Source: Belliella alkalica (GTDB taxonomy: Bacteria; Bacteroidota; Bacteroidia; Cytophagales; Cyclobacteriaceae). From it: a stretch of DNA of 64,000 nucleotides. Made by a program: the position numbers and the translations under genes. Numbering within the stretch: the first letter of the stretch is position 1; each line of letters begins with the position of its first letter. Shown here one piece after another: positions 54,178 through 63,076 of this stretch. The stretch spans positions 1 to 64,000 of the forward strand of contig NZ_JAKZGO010000013.1 in the NCBI RefSeq assembly GCF_022549785.1. The letters are read 5' to 3'. A model generated the notes under the pieces. It saw only the letters and a list, made by a program, of their open reading frames with translations, searched no databases and was not told where the DNA came from.

Positions 54178-54200
54178 CAAATATATAAAAAAATTATATA
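54178..54200 (-). promoter_or_regulatory. padR promoter with overlapping inverted repeat
   Basis: On the minus strand TATATTTG (54185-54178) is a perfect TAnnTTTG -7 box, 24 bp before the padR ATG. It overlaps a perfect 7-bp inverted repeat TATATAA-AAAAA-TTATATA (54182-54200), a likely PadR operator. Confidence 0.6.
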
Positions 54201-54276
54201 CATAAGAAAGTTGGGTATAAAAAGTAATTTTAAAATCAAAAGGCTTCACCTCTCTTTCAATGCCAATTTCTTGTTG

Positions 54277-54284
54277 TACTTTTG
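54277..54284 (+). promoter_or_regulatory. Promoter -7 box for the UbiA gene
   Basis: TACTTTTG, with TTTC at 54254-54257 19 bp upstream as a possible -33 element. 18 bp before the ATG at 54303. Confidence 0.5.
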
Positions 54285-54302
54285 TATTTCAATTTCTAAT
54301 AC

Positions 54303-55160
54303 ATGGCTAAGTCTTTTTCTTTTTGGAGTTTATTTAAGATCAGTAGGCCTGTAAATTTGGTGATTGTTGTTTTTGCACAAATGATGACGGCATATTTTTT
54401 GGTCGAAACTGATCGGTTTGGAGTGCCTGTGCTCCAGGATATAGATTTGTATTTATTGATTTTGGCCACTGTGATTTTAACAGCTGCAGGGTACATGATC
54501 AATGATTATTATGATGTGAAAATTGATTATATCAATAAGCCTGATGAAGTGATTATTGGAAAAGGTTTAAGGAGAAGGGTTGCAATTTTCTTTCACTCAA
54601 TACTCAATTTTACAGGCATAGCAATCGCATGGGTAGTAAGTCCAAGGATTGGGGTAATATTCTTTATTGCTGCATTTTTGCTTTGGTTGTATAGCAATTT
54701 ACTAAAAAGGTTGCCTTTTGTGGGGAATTTTGTTGTTGCTTTGCTCACAGGTACAGCTATTTGGGTGATAGGTTACTATTATCAAAAGTCTGAATTATTG
54801 GTATTGACGTATGCTATTTTTGCTTTTTTTATCAACTTAATCAGGGAAATCATAAAAGATATAGAAGATAGACAAGGAGATAGGAAACATGGTTGTCAAA
54901 CACTTCCGATTGTAATTGGCTTTAGGAATACCAAAAGAGTGATTTTCTTTATTGCAATCGCTTTTGTCTGTGCAATTCTCATTGTCACGTTCAAAATCAA
55001 CAATGCATCACTTTTTTATTATTTTGGTGGGTTAAGTTTTCTCTTTTTCTTGTTTATGTATAAAATATATGAGGCAGACAGAAAAGCTCATTTTACCCAA
55101 TTGAGTATTCTGTCAAAGCTGCTGATGCTTACTGGGATTATCAGCATGGGGTTGTTATAA
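54303..55160 (+). CDS. UbiA family prenyltransferase (geranylgeranylglycerol-phosphate GGT-like)
   Basis: A 285-residue integral-membrane prenyltransferase with about nine TM helices. The two Asp-rich motifs are NDYYDVKIDYINKP (NDxxDxxxD) and KDIEDRQGDRKHGCQTLPI, both needed for Mg-diphosphate binding. The C-terminal half (ASLFYYFGGLSFLFFLFM) is normal length. In Bacteroidota this type is usually annotated as geranylgeranylglycerol-phosphate geranylgeranyltransferase; aromatic prenylation cannot be excluded. Single gene, facing the prohibitin gene. Confidence 0.88.
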   Translation: MAKSFSFWSLFKISRPVNLVIVVFAQMMTAYFLVETDRFGVPVLQDIDLYLLILATVILTAAGYMINDYYDVKIDYINKPDEVIIGKGLRRRVAIFFHSILNFTGIAIAWVVSPRIGVIFFIAAFLLWLYSNLLKRLPFVGNFVVALLTGTAIWVIGYYYQKSELLVLTYAIFAFFINLIREIIKDIEDRQGDRKHGCQTLPIVIGFRNTKRVIFFIAIAFVCAILIVTFKINNASLFYYFGGLSFLFFLFMYKIYEADRKAHFTQLSILSKLLMLTGIISMGLL

Positions 55161-55437
55161 AACCTATATTGTGTGGATGTAGGGGATGGTTGCAGATGAA
55201 AAGGAAGTTTTACCAGTTTAATGCTATTACAGTTTTTTACCGTTAAGCGTAAGAGGTGAAATTTAAGATTTTATCTAACTATCTTTTTTTTGATGAAATT
55301 TTATAATCATTTCAATGTAAATGTTTCCTCTATGTTTCACTTATTTTCCTCTGAAGATTTGTTGAAAGTTGATTCTAAATCAACTATTTACTCTTTCTTA
55401 AAAAATCTATTATATCGGATAATCCCACAAAAAAAAG
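55161..55437. other. Gene-free spacer with no recognised element
   Basis: About 280 bp of AT-rich DNA after the UbiA stop. I see no long reading frame with a protein-like composition and no repeat. Transcription probably ends at the following hairpin. Confidence 0.6.
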
Positions 55438-55480
55438 CAGGCCTTTGTAGTGGAATCTCTACAAAGACCTGTCTTTTTTT
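55438..55480. terminator. Strong bidirectional terminator
   Basis: CAGGCCTTTGTAG (55438-55450) pairs with CTACAAAGACCTG (55459-55471) with one mismatch, flanked by A on the left and T on the right. It serves the convergent UbiA and prohibitin genes. Confidence 0.9.
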
Positions 55481-55492
55481 AAGTTAAATTAT

Positions 55493-56269
55493 CTAATCCT
55501 TCTGACTATTGATCAGGTAAGGAGTCTTGCCATCAGTAATAATGATTTTTGTATTTGGAGAGTTTGCCAGTTCTCTGAAAGCTTCGATACTTCTCAATTC
55601 TATGATCTCACGGACTAAGCCTTCTGCTAAGATCTTCTGTGCATCTCTTGTGCCTTCTGCTTCTATTCGTCTTCTTTCAGCTTCTTTTCTTTCCCTGTCA
55701 AGAACGTACTCCATTTGCTGAGCCTCTTGTTCAGCTTGCAGTTTTCTCTCAATAGCTCTACTTAGCTCAGCTGGTAATTTGATGCTTTTCATCAGTACTC
55801 TTTCGATGATAAACCCTCTTTCCCGCAATGATTCATGCATTCTATCCAGTATTTGGTTTTCTATCTGTCCACGCATACCCGAGTGCATGTCTTTGGCCAT
55901 GTATTGCGCTGTGACATCAGCTGCTGCAGATCTGAAAACGTTCATGATCAGAACCCTTTCATAATTCTCCCCAACATCTTCAAGAATGAATGGTACTTTG
56001 TCTTTCTCAATGTTGTATAATATAGAGATCTCAGATTCTATCGTCAAGCCTTCTTTACTTGGTAGATTTAATTTCACCTCTTGATTTACTGTTCGAATAG
56101 GGACTTTGATGACTGTTGTTGTAAAAGGGTTAAAACCAACAAGTCCTGCATCGGATATATTTTGGTTGAGTTTACCAAATTTTCTTTTTACACCGACTTC
56201 GCCTTGTCTTACAACTGTGCAGGACGCAATCAGCCCAGCAATGATGGAGAACAAAAAGAATTTTTTCAT
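55493..56269 (-). CDS. Prohibitin/SPFH-domain lipoprotein
   Basis: A 258-residue membrane-associated protein. Leader with lipobox LIASCTVVR, then the Band-7/SPFH domain from VGVKRKFGKL through LPSKEGLTIESEISILYNIE to the coiled-coil AIERKLQAEQEAQQMEYVL. The C-terminal RRRIEAEGTRDAQKILAEG motif is typical of prohibitins. Likely scaffolds membrane proteases in the periplasm, since it carries a lipobox rather than an uncleaved anchor. Single gene. Confidence 0.9.
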   Translation of the reverse strand: MKKFFLFSIIAGLIASCTVVRQGEVGVKRKFGKLNQNISDAGLVGFNPFTTTVIKVPIRTVNQEVKLNLPSKEGLTIESEISILYNIEKDKVPFILEDVGENYERVLIMNVFRSAAADVTAQYMAKDMHSGMRGQIENQILDRMHESLRERGFIIERVLMKSIKLPAELSRAIERKLQAEQEAQQMEYVLDRERKEAERRRIEAEGTRDAQKILAEGLVREIIELRSIEAFRELANSPNTKIIITDGKTPYLINSQKD

Positions 56270-56364
56270 AATAATTTAATTTAAGATACAAATTTCTTAA
56301 CGTACCAAATACTACCAAAGGTTATGTCTTTTTCACTTGTGTTTCTTAATTCTTGAAAAGAACA

Positions 56365-56393
56365 TTGATTTCATTTCTATTTCTTTATTTTTG
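56365..56393 (+). promoter_or_regulatory. Promoter of purN
   Basis: TTG (56365-56367), 18-bp spacer, TATTTTTG (56386-56393), matching the -7 consensus. 27 bp before the GTG at 56421, which supports that start over the upstream in-frame ATG at 56337. Confidence 0.55.
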
Positions 56394-56420
56394 TTTTTTC
56401 AAATAATTAAAGCCCAAGCA

Positions 56421-56978
56421 GTGAAAAAAATCGCAATTCTAGCCTCAGGAAGTGGATCCAACGCCGAGAAAATAATGGAGTATTTTCAGGATTCGGAAAA
56501 AGCGCAGATTGTACTAGTAGCTTCAAACAAAAAAGAAGCTTACGTACTTGAGCGAGCCAAAAAATTCAGCGTTCCAACTTTCATTTTTAACAGGTCAGAT
56601 TTGGAGGAAGGTTTACTTACCAGAATGCTGTCAGGCTTAGAAGTTGATTTTGTGGTGTTGGCGGGGTTCTTATTGAAAATTCCACAAGGGTTGATCAAGG
56701 CATTTCCGGAAAGGATTGTAAACATTCATCCCGCTTTACTCCCAAAATATGGTGGGAAAGGGATGTATGGTATGTATGTACATCAAGCAGTGAAGAATGC
56801 TTCGGATTCAGAAACTGGTATTACGATTCATTTGGTAAATGAAAATTATGACGAGGGGAAAGTGATATTTCAGGCTGGTGTTGAGGTTTTGGAGACTGAT
56901 ACACCAGAAGATATAGCGAATAAAGTTCATGCACTGGAACATAAATACTTTCCAAATGTCATAGAAAGCCTGCTTTAA
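56421..56978 (+). CDS. purN: Phosphoribosylglycinamide formyltransferase
   Basis: About 185 residues; transfers formyl from 10-formyl-THF to GAR in purine synthesis. KKIAILASGSGSNAEKIMEYF is the N-terminal nucleotide motif; the active-site set is visible as NIHPALLPKYGGKGMYG (Asn, His) and DEGKVIFQAGVEVLETDT (Asp). Start at a GTG (VKKIAIL), since extending upstream adds a non-conserved hydrophobic stretch that overlaps the promoter. purH follows after 107 bp on the same strand. Confidence 0.93.
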   Translation: MKKIAILASGSGSNAEKIMEYFQDSEKAQIVLVASNKKEAYVLERAKKFSVPTFIFNRSDLEEGLLTRMLSGLEVDFVVLAGFLLKIPQGLIKAFPERIVNIHPALLPKYGGKGMYGMYVHQAVKNASDSETGITIHLVNENYDEGKVIFQAGVEVLETDTPEDIANKVHALEHKYFPNVIESLL

Positions 56979-56992
56979 TCCCTTGGTTTTCC

Positions 56993-57000
56993 TACCTTTG
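56993..57000 (+). promoter_or_regulatory. Promoter -7 box for purH
   Basis: TACCTTTG followed by CAAC, a very typical Bacteroidota -7 box. 85 bp before the purH ATG. No convincing -33 element was seen. Confidence 0.5.
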
Positions 57001-57085
57001 CAACTTGAAAAAAATTCCAATCACTATATATGCTATAGAATGCAATTGGACTATTTAGTCTAAGTGTGTTTTTAGCTAATTCATT

Positions 57086-58612
57086 ATGGCAAACAAAAAA
57101 ATCCAATCCGCTCTAATTTCAGTCTTTTACAAAGACAATCTTGAACCTATCATCGCCCAGCTCAAAGCTCAAGGAGTGAAAATCTACTCTACAGGAGGCA
57201 CTCAGAAGTTTATTGAAGAACAAGGTGCTGAAGTAATACCTGTTGAAGAACTGACAGGGTATCCATCGATATTTGGAGGTAGGGTAAAAACTTTGCATCC
57301 AAAGATTTTTGGTGGTATTCTTCATAGAAGAGATCACGAAGGGGATATTTCCCAAGCATCAGAATTCGACATTCCTGCAATCGATTTGGTAATCGTGGAT
57401 CTTTATCCTTTTGAAGAGACTGTAGCTTCGGGAGCGGAAGAAAGTGATATTATAGAGAAAATAGATATTGGAGGGATTTCTTTGATCCGAGCTGCTGCCA
57501 AGAATTTTAAGGATGTTACGATCATTGCTTCAAAAGCACAATATGGTGAGTTGGAAGAAAGATTGAAAGCGCAAGATGGTGCGACTACTTTGGAAGATAG
57601 AAGATATTTTGCGGCACAGGCTTTCCAAGTTTCGTCAAACTATGATACGCATATTTTCAATTACTTCAACAGAACAGAAGCTATTCCGGCTCTGAAAGTA
57701 TCCGAAATCAAAGCAAAAGCATTGAGATATGGAGAAAATCCGCATCAAGCAGCACATTTTTATGGGGATTTGGAGGAGTTGTTCGATCAGTTGAATGGCA
57801 AGGAATTGTCTTACAATAACCTTGTGGATGTGGATGCAGCGGTAGCTTTGATTGCTGAATTCAAAGAAGAGACGGCTTTTGCGATTTTGAAGCATACCAA
57901 TGCTTGCGGAGTAGCACTTGCTGATTCTGTGAAAGAAGCGTATCAAAAGGCTTTTGCAGCTGATACTACTTCTGCATTTGGAGGAGTATTGATTACCAAC
58001 AAAAATGTTGATTTGGCAGCAGCTGAAGAAATGCATAGCCTTTTCTTCGAAGTCCTGATAGCTCCTTCATTTGATGAGGATGCTTTGGCTTTGTTGAAAG
58101 GAAAGAAAAACAGAATTTTATTAAAGCAAAAAATCCAGATAGAAGGCACAAAACAAATCAAAACCTTGCTCAATGGTATAATTGAGCAAGATAAAGATTT
58201 GCAAACTGAAACAAAGGCGGATTTTAAAGTTGTCACCAAAGTGTCTCCTTCAGAAGAGGAGCAAGATGCATTGGTGTTCGCTGCAAAAATATGTAAGCAT
58301 ACCAAGTCAAACACGATTATCCTGAGCAACAGCAATCAATTATTTGCATCAGGTGTTGGTCAGACCTCTCGTGTAGATGCTTTGAGGCAAGCGATTGAAA
58401 AAGCCAAATCCTTCGGGTTCGAACTGAAAGGTGCGGTAATGGCTTCAGATGCTTTTTTCCCATTCCCTGACTGCGTAGAAATAGCCTCAAAAGAAGGGAT
58501 TTCAGCAGTAGTTCAGCCAGGCGGATCTATTAAAGATCAGGATTCTGTGGATTTCTGTGATGTACACGGCATGAGTATGGTGATGACAGGTGTGAGGCAT
58601 TTCAAGCATTGA
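57086..58612 (+). CDS. purH: Bifunctional AICAR formyltransferase/IMP cyclohydrolase
   Basis: A 508-residue bifunctional enzyme catalysing the last two purine steps. The MGS-like IMP cyclohydrolase domain occupies residues 1-190 (IYSTGGTQKFIEEQGAEV, GGRVKTLHPKIFGGILHRRD). The AICARFT domain follows with LRYGENPHQAAHFYG, LKHTNACGVA (catalytic Lys-His) and DAFFPFPDCVEIASKEGISA. Length agrees with the family. A terminator overlapping the toxin gene's 3' end follows. Confidence 0.97.
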   Translation: MANKKIQSALISVFYKDNLEPIIAQLKAQGVKIYSTGGTQKFIEEQGAEVIPVEELTGYPSIFGGRVKTLHPKIFGGILHRRDHEGDISQASEFDIPAIDLVIVDLYPFEETVASGAEESDIIEKIDIGGISLIRAAAKNFKDVTIIASKAQYGELEERLKAQDGATTLEDRRYFAAQAFQVSSNYDTHIFNYFNRTEAIPALKVSEIKAKALRYGENPHQAAHFYGDLEELFDQLNGKELSYNNLVDVDAAVALIAEFKEETAFAILKHTNACGVALADSVKEAYQKAFAADTTSAFGGVLITNKNVDLAAAEEMHSLFFEVLIAPSFDEDALALLKGKKNRILLKQKIQIEGTKQIKTLLNGIIEQDKDLQTETKADFKVVTKVSPSEEEQDALVFAAKICKHTKSNTIILSNSNQLFASGVGQTSRVDALRQAIEKAKSFGFELKGAVMASDAFFPFPDCVEIASKEGISAVVQPGGSIKDQDSVDFCDVHGMSMVMTGVRHFKH

Positions 58613-58642
58613 TTGAGCTAAAAAATAAATGTAATTGAATCA

Positions 58643-58676
58643 AAAAGGTCTGGACAAATTAATGTTCAGGCCTTTT
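58643..58676. terminator. purH terminator overlapping the toxin 3' end
   Basis: AAAAGGTCTGGAC (58643-58655) and GTTCAGGCCTTTT (58664-58676) pair with two non-Watson-Crick positions. The right arm contains the stop codon and final codons of the convergent toxin gene. Confidence 0.7.
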
Positions 58677-59004
58677 GTTCTTTATGCTCTTTGATTAAAT
58701 TTCGTATTTGTTTATCGGTTATATTGTTGATTTCACCCTTAGAATAAATTGAAAAAAGCAAAACCTTATCTGAGATTACTTGGACAAAAGATAAGACTCT
58801 CGCTCCTCCAGATTTCCCTTTGTTTTTTGATCCTATTGCAATCCGTATTTTGAAAATACCATCTCCAAGAGATGTGCCTAATTTTGGATTAGTTTCTAAC
58901 TCTTTAAAAAGTTTAGCCAGTTCATTTTTTAAAGATGGGTATTTCTTTAGAAGCTTTTTTGCTTCTTTTTTGAAGTTTTCGGATAATTCAACATCAAATT
59001 TCAT
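58666..59004 (-). CDS. RelE/ParE-family toxin
   Basis: A 112-residue basic protein of the RelE/ParE fold: SENFKKEAKKLLKKYPSLKNE, FKELETNPKLGTSLGDGIFK, IRIAIGSKNKGKSGGARVLS and KVLLFSIYSKGEINN. The KGKSGGARVLSF central strand is typical of the DUF-type RelE subfamily in Bacteroidota. mRNA interference or gyrase inhibition cannot be told. Its start overlaps the antitoxin by 11 bp. Confidence 0.85.
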   Translation of the reverse strand: MKFDVELSENFKKEAKKLLKKYPSLKNELAKLFKELETNPKLGTSLGDGIFKIRIAIGSKNKGKSGGARVLSFVQVISDKVLLFSIYSKGEINNITDKQIRNLIKEHKEQKA

Positions 59005-59206
59005 TAAGAAAATCTTTTGCAGAAGTTAATTTAAGTTTTCCTTTTTTGTATAAAGCAATTTCCTTCAATCCTGCTTCTATATTAGCAAGAATAATTTCGT
59101 CAGAGTTTTCATCTGTCTCAATTTTTTTTACATATTCTAAATTCTTTGCCAATTCAATAAAGTGACTAAAATTTTCATCAGTTGTATAAATTGTAACTCG
59201 TTTCAT
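58994..59206 (-). CDS. Antitoxin partner (small, AbrB/DUF-unassigned type)
   Basis: A 70-residue protein upstream of the toxin, the usual antitoxin-first order. Sequence: KRVTIYTTDENFSHFIELAK at the start, NSDEIILANIEAGLKEIALY in the middle and LTSAKDFLNEI at the C-terminus; the DFLNEL-like tail (ENFLNEL) is common in antitoxins of this RelE group. DNA-binding fold not identified. The overlap of 11 bp with the toxin supports coupling. Confidence 0.78.
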   Translation of the reverse strand: MKRVTIYTTDENFSHFIELAKNLEYVKKIETDENSDEIILANIEAGLKEIALYKKGKLKLTSAKDFLNEI

Positions 59207-59437
59207 ATTTGACTAGAGATTTTTATGTCTAAAGATATACTTTTCATTTTATTTTGGAAACATTGATCAAAATTGTTCGGTTCAAATCACAATAATAATT
59301 TATATAAATTGATTGCATATGTTATGGACTATGTTAAAAATACGTTAGATTTTAATCTAGTTTGGAATCTATATCCTAATTTGCAGGCTTATTCAATAAC
59401 TTGATTTATTTGGTCCGATTTTAGGATCGTAAGCAAG

Positions 59438-60943
59438 ATGATAATTATGAAACAAAATTCCCAACTTAAAATATATAATACCCTTTCTAGGACAAAGGAG
59501 ATTTTTGAACCATTAAGTCCACCCTTTGTAGGGATGTATGTATGTGGGCCTACTGTCTATGGTGATGCTCATTTAGGACACGGAAGACCCGCAATCACTT
59601 TTGATACAGTCAACAGATACTTGACTCATCTGGGCATGAAAGTACGGTATGTCAGAAACATTACTGATGTAGGTCACTTGCAAGGTGATGCTGACGAAGG
59701 TGAAGATAAAATCGCAAAAAAAGCAAAACTCGAACAGCTGGAGCCAATGGAAGTCGCTCAGCAATATACAGATTCATACCATAGGGATATGTTGGCTTTG
59801 AATACCATCAAGCCTAGCATAGAACCAAGAGCCACCGGACATATCCCTGAGCAGATCGCATTAGTACAGGCAATCATGCAGGAAGGACTTGCCTATGAAG
59901 TAAATGGTTCTGTGTATTTTGATGTTTTGAAATACAACGAAACGCAGAAGTATGGAAAATTGTCAGGCAGGGTATTGGAGGAGTTGATTTCGGGAAGTAG
60001 AGATCTTGATGGACAGTCTGAAAAAAGAAATGCGGTAGATTTTGCCTTGTGGAAGAATGCTGCTCCAGAACATTTGATGAAATGGGAGTCTCCTTGGGGA
60101 GTGGGATTTCCAGGTTGGCATTTGGAATGTACAGCGATGAGTTCCAAGTACCTTGGAAAGCAATTCGATATTCACGGCGGAGGAATGGATTTGATGTTTC
60201 CACATCATGAATGTGAGATTGCACAGGGAAATGCTTGCAACCATCAAGACCCAGCCAAATATTGGATGCACAACAATATGATCACGATCAATGGCCAAAA
60301 AATGGGCAAGTCTTTGGGGAACTTTATTACCCTTCAAGAGTTGTTTACAGGTGAGCATGATCTGTTGGAACAGGCTTATAGCCCAATGACCATTCGTTAC
60401 TTTATCTTGACGGCACATTACAGGTCAACCTTGGATTTCTCTAATGATGCACTCAGAGCGGCTCAAAAAGGCTACAAAAAGATCATCAATGGATTGAGAA
60501 TTGCAAAAGGTTTGGTTTTTGAAGTGGACCAAAATGAAGAAATTGATGAAAAACAAGCTCAGCAGGTAGAGCAGATTATCACGAATGCCTACAGGGCTAT
60601 GGATGATGATTTCAATACTGCACAGGCGATCGGTCATTTGTTCAATCTTCTCAAGAAAATTAACTCCATTTATACAGGGCAATTGAATGCTTCACATTTG
60701 GGAAAGGAAGTTTTTGAGAAAATGATTAATACATTTGTTGTATTTGTCGAAGAGATATTGGGTCTTAAAGAAGAAAAGCCAGATCATCAAGAAGGCTTGC
60801 TAAACGTGTTGCTAAAAATTTATGCTGACGCGAAATTGGCGAAGAATTATAGTAAAGTTGACGAGATAAGAGGTGCATTAAAAGAAATGGGGATTATTGT
60901 CAAAGACATGAAAGATAAAATAGACTGGGCTTATGAAGAGTAA
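59438..60943 (+). CDS. cysS: Cysteinyl-tRNA synthetase
   Basis: A 501-residue class I synthetase. [18 protein letters not shown] has the Zn-Cys and HIGH-type HLGH motif; further Zn ligands lie in [14 protein letters not shown] and [10 protein letters not shown]; the KMSKS loop is KMGKSLGNF. The C-terminal helical domain ([20 protein letters not shown]) is present. ATG at 59447 would shorten it by three residues and is equally plausible. The stop overlaps the M28 peptidase start by 11 bp. Confidence 0.97.
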   Translation: MIIMKQNSQLKIYNTLSRTKEIFEPLSPPFVGMYVCGPTVYGDAHLGHGRPAITFDTVNRYLTHLGMKVRYVRNITDVGHLQGDADEGEDKIAKKAKLEQLEPMEVAQQYTDSYHRDMLALNTIKPSIEPRATGHIPEQIALVQAIMQEGLAYEVNGSVYFDVLKYNETQKYGKLSGRVLEELISGSRDLDGQSEKRNAVDFALWKNAAPEHLMKWESPWGVGFPGWHLECTAMSSKYLGKQFDIHGGGMDLMFPHHECEIAQGNACNHQDPAKYWMHNNMITINGQKMGKSLGNFITLQELFTGEHDLLEQAYSPMTIRYFILTAHYRSTLDFSNDALRAAQKGYKKIINGLRIAKGLVFEVDQNEEIDEKQAQQVEQIITNAYRAMDDDFNTAQAIGHLFNLLKKINSIYTGQLNASHLGKEVFEKMINTFVVFVEEILGLKEEKPDHQEGLLNVLLKIYADAKLAKNYSKVDEIRGALKEMGIIVKDMKDKIDWAYEE

Positions 60944-61913
60944 AATATTGTTCGTCCTATTTCTGGTCGTAACTGTATGGGCATGTGACTCGAAGACAAC
61001 TTCGAAACAAGAAGCCGAACAAAATGTCTATAAAGATGTTCCTGAATTCAATGCAGACTCAGCGTTTTATTATATTCAAAAGCAGGTTGATTTTGGACCT
61101 AGAGTCCCAATGACTTCTAGCCATGAGCAGACAAAAGAATGGATAATATCAAAATTTGAAGAGTTTGGATTGGATGTGCAAACACAGGAATTCCAAGCAA
61201 AAACATATGATGGACTTACTTGGGATTTGACAAATATCATAGCCTCGTATAATCCAACTGCTCAAAAGAGAATCATGATTTCGGCACATTGGGACACACG
61301 AAGAATTGCAGATAAAGATACGCAGAGAATAGACGAACCAATAGACGGAGCGAATGACGGTGGGTCAGGTGTTGGAGTAGCATTAGAGTTGGCTAGAATT
61401 TTATCTACTTCTGAATTGAAAGCCGATGTAGGAGTGGATTTTATTCTATTTGATGGAGAAGATGATGGCGAACCTGAGCATGCTACTAGGAGAGATAATT
61501 CTCAGATTTGGTGGTGTCTAGGGTCACAATATTGGTCTAAATCTCCACATCAAAGTGGTTACAAAGCCTATTATGGGATCCTTCTGGATATGGTAGGTGG
61601 AAAAGGAGCTAGATTCTATAGAGAGGGATATTCTATGTACTTTGCAAGAAACATAGTCAACAAGGTATGGAATTATGGAATAGAATTGGGATATTCGGAC
61701 TACTTCATCCTCAAAGATGCAGGAGAAATCACTGACGACCATTACTTTGTCAATAAAAATGCTGGGATACCGATGATTGATATTATTGAGTTCTCTCCTG
61801 AAATAGGTTTTGGGAGGTATCATCATACGCATGATGACAATATGGATTTGATAGACAGAAGGACTTTGAAGGCTGTTGGACATACTGTCTTATTTACAAT
61901 TTATCAGGAGTAA
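60933..61913 (+). CDS. M28 family peptidase / glutaminyl-cyclase-like lipoprotein
   Basis: A 326-residue lipoprotein (lipobox TVWACDSK). The metal residues of the M28 fold are visible: ISAHWDTR (His and Asp), [16 protein letters not shown] (bridging Asp), FDGEDDGEP (Glu-Asp) and [13 protein letters not shown] (His). The W-rich CLGSQYW segment and HHTHDD tail are seen in bacterial glutaminyl-peptide cyclotransferases, so both peptidase and cyclase activities are possible. Translationally coupled to cysS. Confidence 0.88.
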   Translation: MKSKILFVLFLVVTVWACDSKTTSKQEAEQNVYKDVPEFNADSAFYYIQKQVDFGPRVPMTSSHEQTKEWIISKFEEFGLDVQTQEFQAKTYDGLTWDLTNIIASYNPTAQKRIMISAHWDTRRIADKDTQRIDEPIDGANDGGSGVGVALELARILSTSELKADVGVDFILFDGEDDGEPEHATRRDNSQIWWCLGSQYWSKSPHQSGYKAYYGILLDMVGGKGARFYREGYSMYFARNIVNKVWNYGIELGYSDYFILKDAGEITDDHYFVNKNAGIPMIDIIEFSPEIGFGRYHHTHDDNMDLIDRRTLKAVGHTVLFTIYQE

Positions 61914-61932
61914 TTTAACTAAACTATAGTCA

Positions 61933-62955
61933 ATGAAAAGAGGCCATCAGGTAACCATGAAGGAGATTGCCAAGAAGCTCAATGTTTCTGTCTCCACAGT
62001 TTCCAGGGCATTGAAAGACTCCCCAGAGCTGCATCCAGATACAAAAAAACGTATTGTGGAAATGGCCAAAAGTATGAATTACCAACCAAACTTATTGGCC
62101 CAAAGTTTAAGGATTAGTAGGAGTAAAGTCCTTGGTGTCATCGTGCCAGAGTTGACCTCTCACTTTTTTTCCAGTAATATTTCCGGAATTCAAGATACAG
62201 CATATAAAAGAGGGTATAATGTGATGATTTGTCAATCAAATGAATCATATGTACAAGAAATCTCTAATATTAGAGTATTGGTAGCTAGTCAGGTAGATGG
62301 CTTATTGATTTCTCTAAGCAGAGAAACCAAGAGTTACCAGCATTTGCAAGATCTTTACGATCGCGAGATTCCATTTATCATGTTTGATCGTGTCACTGAA
62401 GAGATTCCTGTTTCGAGAGTCACTGTTGATGATGCGCATGGAGCATATCAAGTGACCCATCATTTGTTGGAGCAGGGCTGCCGCAAAATCGCGTTTATTT
62501 CTGGTCCGCAAGACTTATATATTAGTAAAAAAAGAAAGGAGGGGTATCTGAAGGCTTTGTCAGAATATGGGATTTCAGAGAAAGAAAGTCGTGTATATGT
62601 ATCTGATCTTAATCAAGAGTCAAATAGACAGATTGCTTATAAGATTTTGGAAGAAGAGGATAGAGCGGATGCTATTTTCGCCATGATAGACCCTGTTGCT
62701 GTAGATGTGATGTTGATTTTAAAAGAAAAAGGAATCAAAATTCCTCAGGAGATAGCGTTGGCTGGATTTACCAACAATCCAACCTCTGCAGTAGTAGAGC
62801 CTTCCCTGACTACTGTTTCCCAACCAGGATATGAAATGGGACAGATTGCTGCAAATCATCTTTTGGACCAGTTAGATGACATAGTCTCTGAAGAGCCTAA
62901 GTCTTTTGTACTTGGGACGACCTTGATCGCGAGAAATTCAACCTTGAAAAAATAA
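61933..62955 (+). CDS. LacI family transcriptional regulator
   Basis: A 340-residue regulator: HTH TMKEIAKKLNVSVSTVSRAL, hinge KSMNYQPNLLAQSLR, then a periplasmic-binding-protein-like effector domain (VLGVIVPELTSHFFSSNISG, PFIMFDRVTEEIPVSRV, GCRKIAFISGPQDL, LAGFTNNPTSAVVEPSLTTV). Effector is likely a sugar. It precedes a galM gene on the same strand, 121 bp downstream past a terminator, which may be one of its targets. Confidence 0.93.
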   Translation: MKRGHQVTMKEIAKKLNVSVSTVSRALKDSPELHPDTKKRIVEMAKSMNYQPNLLAQSLRISRSKVLGVIVPELTSHFFSSNISGIQDTAYKRGYNVMICQSNESYVQEISNIRVLVASQVDGLLISLSRETKSYQHLQDLYDREIPFIMFDRVTEEIPVSRVTVDDAHGAYQVTHHLLEQGCRKIAFISGPQDLYISKKRKEGYLKALSEYGISEKESRVYVSDLNQESNRQIAYKILEEEDRADAIFAMIDPVAVDVMLILKEKGIKIPQEIALAGFTNNPTSAVVEPSLTTVSQPGYEMGQIAANHLLDQLDDIVSEEPKSFVLGTTLIARNSTLKK

Positions 62956-62981
62956 AAAATCAAGATTATGAAGTCTTTTTG

Positions 62982-63052
62982 AGGCTGAAAATCAATAATT
63001 ATCAATCAATTTGCTTTAGAATTGGGTAATTAGATTTTCAGCCTTTATTTTT
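62982..63052 (+). terminator. Terminator after the LacI gene
   Basis: Perfect 12-bp inverted repeat AGGCTGAAAATC (62982-62993) / GATTTTCAGCCT (63033-63044) with a 39-nt loop, followed by TTATTTTT. The long loop makes it less certain than the others. Confidence 0.6.
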
Positions 63053-63076
63053 ATCCTCCAAACCTATTAAACAATA

